A DNA stretch of 31,899 bases from JBPESN01 sp051710625 (GCF_051710625.1 NZ_JBPESN010000025.1:1-31899), one strand, 5' to 3'. Positions 1 through 9,453 are shown, counted from the first letter of the stretch. Notes: generated from the letters alone by a model not told the origin. Numbers and translations: made by a program.

Positions 1-709
1 AACCTAATTCACATATATCTAATGGATGCCCAAAGGGCGTTTAAACTACCTTTAAATCTGCTCAAACCACGGTCATTCGAGTCCAGAATTTAGTGCAAAA
101 AAATCATTTTTTGCCCATTTTTTTTGCAACGAGGCCAGAATCTATAAAATCTCTGTAAGCCGCACCATTAAAGGGCTTCCGGCTAACCTATCGTTTAACT
201 TAAGAGTCCAGAAATGATTGCCACCCCACATGTCAGTCTTCCGCGTGAAGGGCACCAATATTTAAGCTTGCTCATGACGCCAGTGCAGCCAGGAGAGGCG
301 ATGTGATCAGATATTTATCTTCACGGCGTGATAAGGCAGCGATATCCCGTACGTTGCAAGACGTCGTAAAAAAGCGTTTACACGGTTTACACAACAGGTG
401 GCAACACCGACTGAAAACGCAATAGACAGCTCCCCGTCCGCGATTTGCCCCGCCTGCTGGATCAGTACGTTTGCTGAAATTCCATGAGACAGCGAAAGAA
501 ATTTCCCTTTATCACGTACGCATTAAATAAATTACTTATATTCAATGAGTTACCATAGACCATAAAATCGTAGAGGGTAAGCAGAATTCATGCATAATTA
601 TGGTTGGTATCTTATATAATTTACCTAATGTAACACCTGCAGATAGATGATGATGTCATGGGCGGGTTGTAAAAGTATTGCTCTCGGGGGGATTCTGAAA
701 ATTCAAGTA
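1..709. other. AT-rich non-coding region with repeat copies, upstream of the gtr cluster
   Basis: No reading frame here resembles a known protein. The DNA is AT-rich and holds three same-orientation copies of a short motif related to GAGTCCAGAAT(N)TGCAAA, at about 79-100, 131-150 and 204-222. Related copies recur at the far right of the window. A possible -10 element TATAAT lies at 615-620, upstream of the gtr cluster, but no good -35 box sits at the right distance. The region is probably the decayed end of a mobile element followed by the 5' leader of the gtr cluster; that is inference. Confidence 0.5.
79..222 (+). repeat. Three copies of a TTCTGGACT-type short repeat
   Basis: Copies at 79-100, 131-150 and 204-222 share the core (G)TCCAGAA followed by an A/T-rich stretch; copies 1 and 3 continue into a TGCA or ATTGC block, while copy 2 reads GGCCAGAATCTATAAAATC. 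The same core appears twice at the right edge of the window (31638-31658 inverted, 31690-31710 direct). This looks like insertion-sequence ends or a small palindromic repeat family. I could not assign it to a named element. Confidence 0.45.
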
Positions 710-1120
710 ATGAAACGCCGTGGGGCGTTACGTATATTTTTCCGTTCCCCAGATAATACGTTTATACAAACGATAAAATTTTGTCTGGTTGGATTACTGA
801 ACACGGCGCTTACAGCGGCGGTTATTTTTGCTTTTATTCATATCGGCACCGGCATTTACCTATCCAACTTTATTGGTTATGCTGTCGGTATAGCTTTCAG
901 CTTCGTTATCAATACCATTTTTACCTTCTTGACATCCCTGTCTTTTCATCGCTTAGGTAAATTTCTATTAACATGCCTGACCTCCTATTTGGTAAATATC
1001 GGTGTTATTTAAATGATTATTCAAACTAACTCAAATTTAATTTATTCAAGTCAAATTGCCGGTATGGTGACCTATACGATCACAGGATTTCTATTAACTA
1101 AATTATGGGCTATGAAATGA
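710..1120 (+). pseudogene. gtrA: GtrA-type bactoprenol-linked glucose flippase, interrupted by a stop
   Basis: GtrA-family proteins are small four-helix membrane proteins that flip undecaprenyl-phosphate-glucose for O-antigen glucosylation. The frame from ATG at 710 has the family layout: FIQTIKFCLVGLLNT near the start, then NFIGYAVGIAFSFVINTIFTF. An in-frame TAA at 1010-1012 splits it. The same frame reopens immediately and runs through another hydrophobic segment (GMVTYTITGFLLTKLWAMK) to TGA at 1118-1120, so a single nonsense change explains the break. The final TGA overlaps the gtrB ATG, as in a translationally coupled operon. The split product probably cannot work, although readthrough cannot be excluded from sequence. 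Confidence 0.75.
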
Positions 1121-2154
1121 ATGTGAGTAATCTACCGTTGATAGCGATTGTCGTGCTTTGTTATAATGAAGAAGCTGCCTTTCACTATTGTTTAAATTCT
1201 TTGATGGAAGTGGTAGAGAAATTACAACGTAGTAATAAAATACGGCAGGGTAGTCATTTATTATTTGTCGATGACGGCAGTCAGGACAATAATTGGCAAT
1301 TAATCAGCAGCGTGGCGGCAGACAATAAAAGTGTTCATGGATTAAAGTTATCCAGAAATTTTGGTCATCAGGCCGCATTGCTGGCAGGGCTAAGCCATGC
1401 TGACGCTGATGTAGTCATCAGCATCGACGCGAATTTGCAGGACGACACGAATTGCATTGAACTTATGATTGATTGCTACTCAAAAGGTAATGATGTCGTC
1501 TACGGTGTCCGTTCGCGGCGAGATACCGACAGCTGGGTCAAAAGGACCTCTGCCACACTTTTTTATCGGGTTATGGCTGTGATGGGTGTCAAGCAAATTC
1601 ATGACCATGCTGATTTCAGGCTCCTTAGCAGACAAGCGCTTAAGGCACTGTTAAGCCTGAAAGAAAAAAATATCTATTTGCGTGGCATAGTACCCTTGAT
1701 TGGCTTTCAAAGTGCAAAGGTTTTTTATTCTCGCGCGGAGCGCATTGCCGGCGATACGCACTATCCTTTGGCAAAGATGATATCTCTGGCGGTGAGAAAG
1801 ATAACATCTTCTTTGATCTATCCCCTGAGAATCATTTTTCATACCGGCTTTATCATCTGTTTGCTGTCAGCCTTGATGATAATCTATACGTTATACCAGA
1901 AAATGAGTGGGCATACTGTCGCGGGCTGGGCCTCCATTTCTTTAGCCATCTTGTTTTTTAGTGGTGTGCAGTTACTCTGTTTAGGTGTGGTGGGTGAATA
2001 TATTGGCAAAATTTACACCGAAGTAAAAAATAGACCGCTTTTCTTTATCGAGAACGAAATCAACGGAGGCAGTGTCTCAAACACTGCTGCCACAGCACAG
2101 GCGGTAAATGCAATTCCGATGACTTACGATACTTCAAAAAAAACTGTTAAATAG
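1117..2154 (+). CDS. gtrB: GtrB-type undecaprenyl-phosphate glucosyltransferase (GT2 family)
   Basis: This family moves glucose from UDP-glucose to undecaprenyl phosphate at the inner membrane, feeding O-antigen glucosylation. The 345-residue frame has an N-terminal GT-A domain (IAIVVLCYNEE, LLFVDDGSQD, KLSRNFGHQAALLAGL) and the family motifs DFRLLSR and RAERIAGDT. Two C-terminal membrane helices follow, then GVVGEYIGKIYTEVKNRP. The usual IDADLQDP reads SIDANLQDD, so the second Asp of the DxD metal motif is Asn; activity is therefore uncertain although the frame is open. I chose the ATG at 1117, which overlaps the gtrA stop, over the in-frame ATG at 1105. DNA here is clearly more AT-rich than the core genes, as is usual for O-antigen modification clusters acquired by transfer. 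Confidence 0.82.
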   Translation: MNVSNLPLIAIVVLCYNEEAAFHYCLNSLMEVVEKLQRSNKIRQGSHLLFVDDGSQDNNWQLISSVAADNKSVHGLKLSRNFGHQAALLAGLSHADADVVISIDANLQDDTNCIELMIDCYSKGNDVVYGVRSRRDTDSWVKRTSATLFYRVMAVMGVKQIHDHADFRLLSRQALKALLSLKEKNIYLRGIVPLIGFQSAKVFYSRAERIAGDTHYPLAKMISLAVRKITSSLIYPLRIIFHTGFIICLLSALMIIYTLYQKMSGHTVAGWASISLAILFFSGVQLLCLGVVGEYIGKIYTEVKNRPLFFIENEINGGSVSNTAATAQAVNAIPMTYDTSKKTVK

Positions 2155-2167
2155 AAGACGGCTCGCG

Positions 2168-3783
2168 ATGTATAAACCTTATGCTTCTTTGGCACCGAGG
2201 ACGGAATCACTGTACGCTAAGCTGGCGTTGATCATCGCTGTTGTGTTGATTGGGCTTGCTATCGGCTTTATCCACCAATACTTTATCTATCCTATCTATT
2301 TTCATGGTGACGCCGCAGCCATGCAGATGCTTGCCCGCGCGATAATTGAAAAACAAAGTTTGCTGCCGGCCGATTTTTCCTATGGCGATCAGATTATCTT
2401 TCTGCGTTCCAGTTATTTTGTCGCGTTTACCATGTTGCTGGGACTTTCCGGTTATAAGGCCTATATTTTTAGATCGGCTCTGAGTATTGCCTTCTGGTTT
2501 CTTATGAATTACCTGATATTAACCTCGGTATTGGCTCGACGCTCCATGGCGCTGGCGCTCGCCGCAGCCATTTTATTCCGTTGGGGCACAGTGATTTTGA
2601 TATAATGCTAGGACAACAATCGTGTTTGGCAAACATTGTGTTGTTCATTGCCGCGGCGATTCTTGCCTTTCAGGCGTCGCTACGCCTTTGCCGGAGTTAT
2701 TAGGTGTTAAGTTTTTTGCCCATAGCGCTAATCGCGTTGGAGGCACCGATTAGAGGTTCGCTGGTGGCGATACCTCTGATAGTAGCATTAATTCTCTGCT
2801 TTGGTGTTCGCAAAAGCGTGTATCCTTCCGCTTTAGCGTTAGCCGGTATCATCGCCGGTTATGCTGGCAATGCAGCATTGCTCAAACACACCGGCCAGTT
2901 AGAAGTCAATTATTTGCAGTTGTTAACGTTGTACAGTCTGTCAGATATTATCACTAATCTATCACGTCTCGTCATTTCACTTCTCGGCGGCACAATGGCC
3001 ACGGATGTTTTTGCAGGAATGAAGATTATTAGCGTGGGCTTCCCGCTCTATATTTTAAGCATTGTTATGCTGCTCTGTTATGTGGCGGCATTTATTTATG
3101 GCATGGTAATGACCACGGCAAGGATCAAAACAAACATAGCCGCTGTTGAGAATGTTGAACGAGCTTACTAGACTTTTTTTTAATTCTCGCGGCAATAGGC
3201 ATTGTGATTGGCTTGTTTGCGGTGGCAAGTTTAAATTCTGATTCGTCGCGCCATGTTCAATGGGCTATGTCGCTACTTAAATTGTCGCTGTTCATTTAAC
3301 TTTATGATCAATTATCCTGCTTTTCAAATCGAAAAGCGCTCTGGCCGTCATTACCTTCTTCATTGCTCTTTTGAGATCGTGCTGGTATCCAGCGGCCGTC
3401 AATCACAATAGCCAGATTAATTTTCAGCGTAATCGGGACTTTAATCGCGAAATTCTGACGTTGATGTAGCAAAACCATATCTATCGCATTTACGGTGGCG
3501 ACTTTTGGGAAATATTGCCGCTGAATGCCATAAACAATCGGATAAACGCGGGTGAACTTACCATCAACGGCGATAACATTGTACCGCGCCATTGGCTGTC
3601 GCGTCCCAGTTGGTTTTGCGCATCAGGCTAGGTGTTCTACGCTCTTAACCAGACTGTCGAGGCATACCGGTTGATAAAAGATCGGATAACGGCTCGCCAG
3701 GGTGAATTACTCCTGACCAAAGGGTATGTGACGATTTGGAAAGGACCGGTGATTTGGAAAAATGCCCGGCCTTGCGTAAACTG
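2168..3783 (+). pseudogene. Remnant of a GtrC-like O-antigen glucosyltransferase (polytopic membrane protein)
   Basis: In gtrABC clusters the third gene encodes the serotype-specific, multi-spanning transferase that puts glucose on O-antigen in the periplasm. Here an open start (2168-2605) encodes membrane helices and a loop FHGDAAAMQMLARAI. A hydrophobic frame from about 2704 to 3171 follows, then weaker coding traces in shifting frames, including GGDFWEILPLNAINNRINAG and GELTINGDNIVPRHWLS near 3500-3600. The combined span of about 1.6 kb fits a protein of roughly 500 residues plus periplasmic domain. Stops and frameshifts occur near 2605, 2702, 3171, 3300 and 3466. The role is inferred from position and topology, since this third gene is poorly conserved between clusters. 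Confidence 0.6.
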
Positions 3784-3907
3784 AGCCTCTTCTCGGCTTG
3801 GGCGCGCCAATTCCTGCGCCCGAGCCCTGCGAAGTAGCATCTCCGCAAACCAATAGGCGTGCAAGCGGCGCGCTATTACGGCGACTGGACCACCAAAACG
3901 ACCCCCA

Positions 3908-4420
3908 TCAAGACGCCAATTCCACCAGAATCAACAGCGCCGCGCTCCCGCCAAATTCCTTCGGCGCCTGCCTGATGAAAACCTCTGATGTCAGGATGCT
4001 GCGCCAGCCACAGCGGCGTCTGCTGCTTCAAAATATGTGCAGGCGCAGTGCGCATGCTCACACCGGCAGGCGGCAATCGGCGCCCCTAATTCTTGCTTGG
4101 CCTCCGCCTGCGTCAGTCCGTGCAGATCTAAAAACAACTCGGGCGTGTACGCCGCGCCGCAGCTTTTTTACCTCATAAGGGCTGACGTCCGGCCGCACAT
4201 AGCGGGGCGGTCCCTCCTCCTGAAGCAGCGGCTGAAACTCATCGGAAAAGTAGAAACTGGCGTCGACCTGCTCTTGTATTAATCTTCGCGCCGGTAGGAC
4301 GGTTTTGGTGCGCCGCGGAGGAGAGGGTATAACCCGGTCCTGCGGCAGCGGCTTGGCGCCCACCACCGTTTACCTGAACAGTTGCAGATCATCCTCGGCC
4401 AGCGTATATCATTTCTTCAT
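3908..4420 (-). pseudogene. smrB: Ribosome rescue endonuclease SmrB, decayed
   Basis: SmrB (YfcN) cleaves mRNA at collided ribosomes. The remnant reads, in pieces, LAEDDLQLFR, then RRLIQEQVDASFYFSDEFQPLL and YVRPDVSPYEVKKLRRG, then ELFLDLHGLTQAEAKQELGA, HILKQQTPLWLAQHP and AALLILVEL. The start ATG (4420-4418) is followed by a stop at codon 4 (ATG AAG AAA TGA). A second stop (TAA) comes ten codons later where E. coli has the Gln of FRQL, and frameshifts follow near 4170, 4065 and 3930. The stretch with the Smr HGHGK loop, between CAC and ILKQQ in the E. coli protein, is missing. A GCTCT array begins 6 bases upstream of the start codon and occupies the ribosome-binding region. Clearly non-functional. 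Confidence 0.85.
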
Positions 4421-4425
4421 TATCT

Positions 4426-4500
4426 GCTCTGCTCTGCTCTGCTCTGCTCTGCTCTGCTCTGCTCTGCTCTGCTCTGCTCTGCTCTGCTCTGCTCTGCTCT
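4426..4500. repeat. Perfect pentanucleotide microsatellite (GCTCT)15
   Basis: Fifteen uninterrupted GCTCT units run from 4426 to 4500 (AGAGC on the minus strand), flanked by partial units on each side. The array lies in the spacer between the divergent smrB and prmB remnants, immediately upstream of the smrB start codon. The unit has no stop in any frame on either strand, so reading frames cross it and produce an artificial five-residue periodic peptide; I do not regard that as coding. Confidence 0.97.
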
Positions 4501-4654
4501 GCGCTTCGCGTTTTGTATTAGTTTACCCTTTCCTTATCATCGATGGCGAAAAATGTGGCGCCGTGACCTTTGAGGGCGCACTGGCTGCTGCTTTGTCCGT
4601 CACTTCATGGCACACTAGCGCCTGTTGATGAATGCGAAGGCCGCGGAGGACAGA

Positions 4655-5593
4655 TTGGACAGAATTTTTGTGGATGAAGCGGTAGCGGAAATGCATACCA
4701 TTCAGGATATGCTGCGCTAGCCGGTCAGCCGGTTCAACGCCGCGCAGATCTATTACGGCCACGGTACCGATAATCTTTGGGACGAAGCGCTGCAGCTGGT
4801 GTTGCCCAGCCTGTTTCTGCCGCTGGATCCGCCGCCGGAGATGCATGGCGCGCGCCTGACCTCCAGTGAGCGCGCGCGCGTGGTCGAACGCGTTATTCGT
4901 CGGGTGAACGAACGTATCCCCGTGCCCTATTTGACCAGCAAGGCCTGGTTTTGCGGTCTTGAATTTTATGTCGACGACCGGGTGCTTATCCCGCGTTCGC
5001 CGATTGGCGAGCTGATTACCGAACATTTTCGCCATCTGCTGCCGCATCCGCCGGCGCATCTGCTGGATATGTGTGCCGGTAGCGGCTGTATTGCCGTGGC
5101 CTGCGCCTATGCCTATCCGGCCGGAGGAGGCGAAGGTGGACGCGGTGGATATCGCTCCCGGCGTATTGGCGGTGGCGGAGCACAATACGGGCGTATGGCG
5201 TTGAGCAACGGGTAACGCCGATTCGCTCCGATCTGTTTCGCGACTTGCCGCCGTTGGCCTATGACGCGATTATTACCAATCCTCCCTATGTGGAGGAAGA
5301 GAATATGAACGATTTGCCGGCGGAGTTTCATGCCAAACCGCTGCTCGGTCTGGCCGCCGGCAGCGATGGTCTTAAGCTGGTACGACGTATTCTTGCCTGC
5401 GCTCCCGACTACCTTAGGCGAAGATGGTGTGCTGATTTGCGAAGTGGGCAACAGTATGGTGCATTTGGTAGCCCAATATCCGCAGGTGCCGTTCCGCTGG
5501 CTGGAATTTGCCCAGGGCGGCGACGGTGTTTTCATACTGACGCGTCAGCAATTGGTTGCTTGCGGTGATCTTTTCAAGCTCTATCGTGATTAA
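4655..5593 (+). pseudogene. prmB: Ribosomal protein L3 glutamine methyltransferase PrmB, decayed
   Basis: PrmB methylates a glutamine of ribosomal protein L3 using SAM. The remnant aligns with E. coli PrmB from end to end: LDRIFVDEAVAEMHTIQDML, RVVERVIRRVNERIPVPYLT, the SAM site LLDMCAGSGCIAVACAYA, the catalytic NPPY (ITNPPYVEEENM), and ICEVGNSMVHL through to GDLFKLYRD. The start is TTG at 4655 where E. coli has ATG, with GGAGGA at 4645-4650. Damage: TAG at 4718-4720, a frameshift near 5125 just after the SAM motif, a frameshift or small change near 5200, and another near 5412. Together these remove function. In E. coli it sits upstream of aroC, as here. Confidence 0.9.
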
Positions 5594-5663
5594 AACGCCC
5601 GATCAAGCCCGCGTGCGGCGCCGGCGTGTCTCTTTTTTTATCAGGAATTGGTAAGGAGTCCCG

Positions 5664-6749
5664 ATAGCAGGGAACAGTATTGGACAATTTTTCCGCGTGA
5701 CGACCTTCGGTGAATCCCACGGCCCGGCGCTGGGCGGGATTGTCGATGGCGTACCGCCGGGTATCCCCCTTTGCGAGGAAGATTTGCAGCACGACCTTGA
5801 CCGCCGGCGGCCAGGGACATCGCGTTATACCACGCAGCGGCGCGAGCCGGATCGTGTAAAAATTCTCTCTGGCGTGTTTGAGGGCGTCACGACCGGCACC
5901 AGCATCGGGCTGCTTATCGAGAATACCGATCAACGCTCGCAGGATTACAGCCCCATCAAGGATCTCTACCGTCCCAGTCACGCCGATTACACCTATGATC
6001 AGAAGTATGGCCGACGCGACTACCGCGGCGGCGGCCGATCTTCGGCGCGTGAAACGGCGATGCGCGTTGCCGCCGGCGCTATCGCCAAGAAATACCTGGC
6101 CCAGCAGTGCGGGGTGCGGGTGCGCGGTTATTTGGCGCAAATGGGCGATATCTACTGCGAGCTGAAAGACTGGGCGCAGGTGGAGCAAAATCCGTTCTTC
6201 TGTCCCGATGTCGACCGTCTGGAGGCGCTGGAGGCGCTAATGCGTGATTTGAAAAAGGCGGGGGATTCCATCGGCGCCAGGGTGACGGTCGTGGCGGAAA
6301 ATCTGCCCGCCGGACTCGGCGAGCCGGTATTTGATCGCCTCGATGCCGATCTGGCCCATGCGCTGATGAGCATCAATGCGGTGAAAGGAGTAGAGATCGG
6401 CGATGGCTTCGCAGTTATCGGCAAGCGCGGCAGCGAAAACCGCGACGAAATTACCCCCGAGGGCTTTCAAAGCAATCAGGCCGGCGGCATTCTCGGCGGG
6501 ATTAGCAGCGGCCAGCCGGTTATCGCGCATCTTGCCCTGAAGCCCACCTCCAGCATCATGGTGCCCGGCCGGACGGTAAACCGCAGCGGCGACGCGGTAG
6601 AGATGGTCACCCGCGGCCGGCACGATCCCTGCGTTGGGATCCGGGCGGTACCGATCGCTGAAGCCATGATGGCTATCGTGCTTATGGATCATTTCTTGCG
6701 CCAGCGTGCGCAGTGCGCGGACGTCGTTGCAGCGGCGCCGATAAGGTGA
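5664..6749 (+). CDS. aroC: Chorismate synthase AroC, apparent ATA start
   Basis: AroC converts 5-enolpyruvylshikimate-3-phosphate to chorismate, the last shikimate step, using reduced FMN. The frame is open over the full family length (about 361 residues) with FGESHGPALG near the N-terminus (catalytic His), RRRPGTSRYTTQR, DYRGGGRSSARETAMRVA, SINAVKGVEIGDGF, GGILGGISSG and GRHDPCVGIRAVPIAEAM. The position matching the E. coli ATG is ATA (5664-5666), followed in frame by AGNSIGQFFRVTTF. A good AAGGAG lies five bases upstream (5653-5658). The first standard start is GTG at 5697, but using it would remove 11 conserved residues and it has no ribosome-binding site. Either weak AUA initiation keeps the gene alive or it has just begun to decay. 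The stop TGA overlaps the mepA ATG. Confidence 0.88.
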   Translation: MAGNSIGQFFRVTTFGESHGPALGGIVDGVPPGIPLCEEDLQHDLDRRRPGTSRYTTQRREPDRVKILSGVFEGVTTGTSIGLLIENTDQRSQDYSPIKDLYRPSHADYTYDQKYGRRDYRGGGRSSARETAMRVAAGAIAKKYLAQQCGVRVRGYLAQMGDIYCELKDWAQVEQNPFFCPDVDRLEALEALMRDLKKAGDSIGARVTVVAENLPAGLGEPVFDRLDADLAHALMSINAVKGVEIGDGFAVIGKRGSENRDEITPEGFQSNQAGGILGGISSGQPVIAHLALKPTSSIMVPGRTVNRSGDAVEMVTRGRHDPCVGIRAVPIAEAMMAIVLMDHFLRQRAQCADVVAAAPIR

Positions 6750-7510
6750 TGGCAATGCGCAAAGTATTAATCGGTTGTCTGGCGCTGGCGGCATATTGCG
6801 CGGAGGCCGCACAGACGCCGTGGCAAAAAATCGACCATCCGATCGCCGGCGCGCCCAGCGCCATTGGCAGCTTCGCCAATGGTTGCATTATCGGGGCCCA
6901 GCCGCTGCCGTTGGAAGCAGGCAACTATCAGGTACTGCGGCCGGATTCAGCGGCGCTACTTTGGCCACCCCGATTTGCTGTTGTTTATCCAGCGCCTGAG
7001 CAATCAGGTAAAACATCTGGGGCTGGCTAAGGTGCTGGTAGGGGATATGGCGATGCCGCCCGGCGGCCGTTTTAGCAGCGGCCCCGCCAGCCATCAGTGG
7101 GGGCTTGACGCGGATATCTGGTTGCAGACGCCACGCCAGCGCTGGAGCGCTTATCAGCTGCTTAAAACCTCAGCCGCTGGATCTGGTGGCGGCTGACGGG
7201 CCGCGGAGTGGTGCCACGTCTGTGGCGCTGATTAAATTGGCGGCGGAGGATGACCAGGTCACCCGTATTTTTGTCAACCCGGCCATCAAAAAACAACTGT
7301 GCCTGGATGCGGGCAGCGATCGCGACTGGTTACGCAAAGTCCGGCCCTGGTTCGGGCACTGCGCCCATATGCATGTCCGGTTGCGCTGTCCGGCTGGGTA
7401 GCCGCGAATGCGTCGATCAGCCGATACTACTGCCGGGGGACGGTTGCGGCGCCAAGCTGGAAAGCTTGGTTCCTGCCGGCCAAACCGGGGGCGGCATCAG
7501 GATTCGCTAG
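6749..7510 (+). pseudogene. mepA: Murein DD-endopeptidase MepA, decayed
   Basis: MepA is a periplasmic metallopeptidase that cuts DD cross-links in peptidoglycan. The first frame (ATG 6749, overlapping the aroC stop) has a signal peptide and SIGSFSNGC-like SAIGSFANGCIIGAQPLP. A frameshift near 6950 moves the rest to another frame: RRYFGHPDLLLFIQRLS, VLVGDMAMPPGGRF and the zinc motif ASHQWGLDAD. A shift near 7165 and a short deletion just downstream precede VTRIFVNPAIKKQLCLDAG, DWLRKVRPWF and AHMHVRLRC. A further shift near 7398 leads to the cysteine-rich tail ECVDQP...GDGCG. The RAHMHVR region reads CAHMHVR. The exact end of the remnant is uncertain. Non-functional. Confidence 0.88.
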
Positions 7511-7717
7511 GCCAGGCGGTCGCTGTGTGAAGGGCGACACCGCGCGCGCCAGCAAAGGAGACGTAAAGCACGGCACGCGGCTTCGACAGTCGGCGACAAC
7601 GGTTTGACGTTTGACCGCTGGCGTTTTGTCTGCGCGGCACCGCTGCCCGCGGCACTAATGGCGGGGATGATTAACGCATGGCACGGGGCTCGATCGCCGC
7701 CAGCGTAAGCCGCAGAC
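7511..7717. other. Spacer where yfcA, epmC and yfcL would lie in E. coli
   Basis: In E. coli, yfcA, epmC and yfcL lie between mepA and mnmC. Only about 200 bases remain here, and I recognise no piece of those proteins in any frame. A deletion in this lineage is the simplest reading, from gene-order comparison only. Confidence 0.45.
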
Positions 7718-9453
7718 TTAAATCCCCTTGAGCGTATGGGAGCGCCGGGGTTGGGCAATCTCCCTGCCTTTTAATAACTTGCGGACCCAGAACCGGTTGG
7801 GATTCAACGCCTGCGCCACGGTGCGGGTGACCGGCAAAGGCTCGCTAAAAATTTGCGCCGCCACGATTTCCGCCGCCAGCAGCGCGCTGCATAAACCGCG
7901 GGAAGCTAACCTTCCCCCAACATGAATAAATTGGCATAGCCCGTCACCGTCGCGGGGAGATGGCTTACCTGACCGCATGCCGCATAGAGCGGTAGCGCAG
8001 CGGTTGGGGCCAGCCCGCTCATTTCATGCCCATTAGCCAACACAACCGTGGCATGGCGTACATCGTCGCCACAGGCAAAGGTCAACTGCCAGCCGGCGCC
8101 ATCATCGGCGCTGAGCGCGGTCAATCGCCGGCGGTAATGTGTTTGCGGCCCCTGTTGCGCCGCCAACCGCATCGCGCCGGCGGTCAACTGCGCCGGATTG
8201 AGCCAGCCCCCCGCCGGATACATCAGGCCATCACGACCGGTTTCTACCCCCACCAGCGCGGCCATGGCTGCACGGGCCAACGGCCGCACCAGGATGCTCG
8301 GCCAGCCGGCGTCGAGAATGCGCGCAATTTTGCCGGCGCTTTTCTCATCCCAGGCCAGTTGCGTGACGCCGCACCATTGATGTTCAGACGCCACCCCTTG
8401 CGCCGCCAAGTGCTGATAGCAGCGCAGCGCGAAAGGAAAGGCCTCGGCAAAAAATTGGGCCAGGGCGTCATGTCGATGATTCAGCAGCGGTATAGAGCAC
8501 CCCCTGACAATTGCCCGAGCCCGCCCTGCGGCGGTTGATCGTCGGCGCAGTAAAAAGTGACACGGGCGCCGCGCCGAAGAAGTGCCAGCGCGACCAGAGC
8601 GCTGGCGATCCCGCCGCCGATAATGGCCACATCGTCGGGCCCGGCGGCCGAGGGGCGGGGGCATACTAGGGCGCAGCACCGGCACCGGCATCGGCATCAA
8701 CGTCGCCGTGCGGCGCCCGTATGCCGGTGAGCATCTCCCGCTTACGGCCGAAGCCTTTGACTTTATCACCGCGAAACCGGCTTGCTGCAGCCCGCGGCGG
8801 ACAAAACCGGCGGCGGTAAAGGTGGGGAAGCTGGCTTCCGGTCCTGCCAGTCTGGCCATGGCGGCAAACAGCGTGTCCTGCCACATATCGGGGTTTTTTG
8901 CCGGCGCGAAGCCGTCCAGAAACCAGGCGTCAACCTGATTGTCCAGGCTTACGTCCAGCGCGGGAAGCAGCGTATTGACATCGCCAAAGCCGATATCGAG
9001 AATGATCCTGCCGTGGGCCAGCACCAGGCGGTGATAACCGGCTACCGGCTGCGGGCAGAGGGACAGCAGTTCTTCCGGCAGCGGCGCCAGCGTTTGCCAG
9101 GGCTCGAGCGCACTGCGCAAATCTTCCTTGCCGAGGCCGAGCGGGTATTTTTCAAAGCTGATAAAGTGCAGGCGCCTCGCGCCGGTCGCCGATTGCTGCC
9201 GGCAGTGCGTATCAAAGGCATGCCATAACGCCAGGAAATTGAGGCTGGTGCTAAACTCGGTTTCCGCTACCCGAAAGACTGGGCGCGGATGGGGGGTTAA
9301 GCGAGCAGGCAAGCCATTACCGTGCAGAAAAACGTGGCGGCTTTCCGCCAGACCATCCTGATTGGAAAAGTAGACGTCATCAAATTTTTGGGATACAGGT
9401 GTACCCTGATCGTTCCAGCGCAATACGGTGGGTTCAACGGCGTGCCGGTTCAC
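7718..9453 (-). pseudogene. mnmC: tRNA 5-methylaminomethyl-2-thiouridine biosynthesis bifunctional protein MnmC, decayed
   Basis: MnmC finishes the mnm5s2U wobble modification, with an N-terminal SAM methyltransferase and a C-terminal FAD oxidoreductase. The N-terminal half aligns well (GTPVSQKFDDVYFSNQDGL, HFISFEKYPLGL, DAWFLDGFAPAKNPDMW, TFTAAGFVRRGLQQAGF). However, the SAM motif usually read as GFGTGLNFL is EFSTSLNFL, losing two glycines. A frameshift near 8755 throws the FAD-binding GGGIASAL-type segment out of frame, and the frame returns near 8490 (PLLNHRHDALAQFFAEAFPF). A stop occurs at 7906-7908. The tail is in another frame (SRGLCSALLAAEIVAAQ, LNPNRFWVRKLLKG) after an internal loss of roughly 100 codons. 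A 515-codon frame (start GTG 9453) spans most of it but is misleading. Confidence 0.9.

Noticed and set aside
300..470. Dam/OxyR-type phase-variation control of the gtr cluster
   Set aside because: Only two GATC sites (about 305 and 455) are seen and they are not in the close paired arrangement known from Salmonella gtr operons.
4305..4628. Plus-strand open frames with a repeated ALLCS peptide
   Set aside because: The periodic peptide is produced by the GCTCT array, which has no stop in any frame. The flanks are smrB antisense and spacer.
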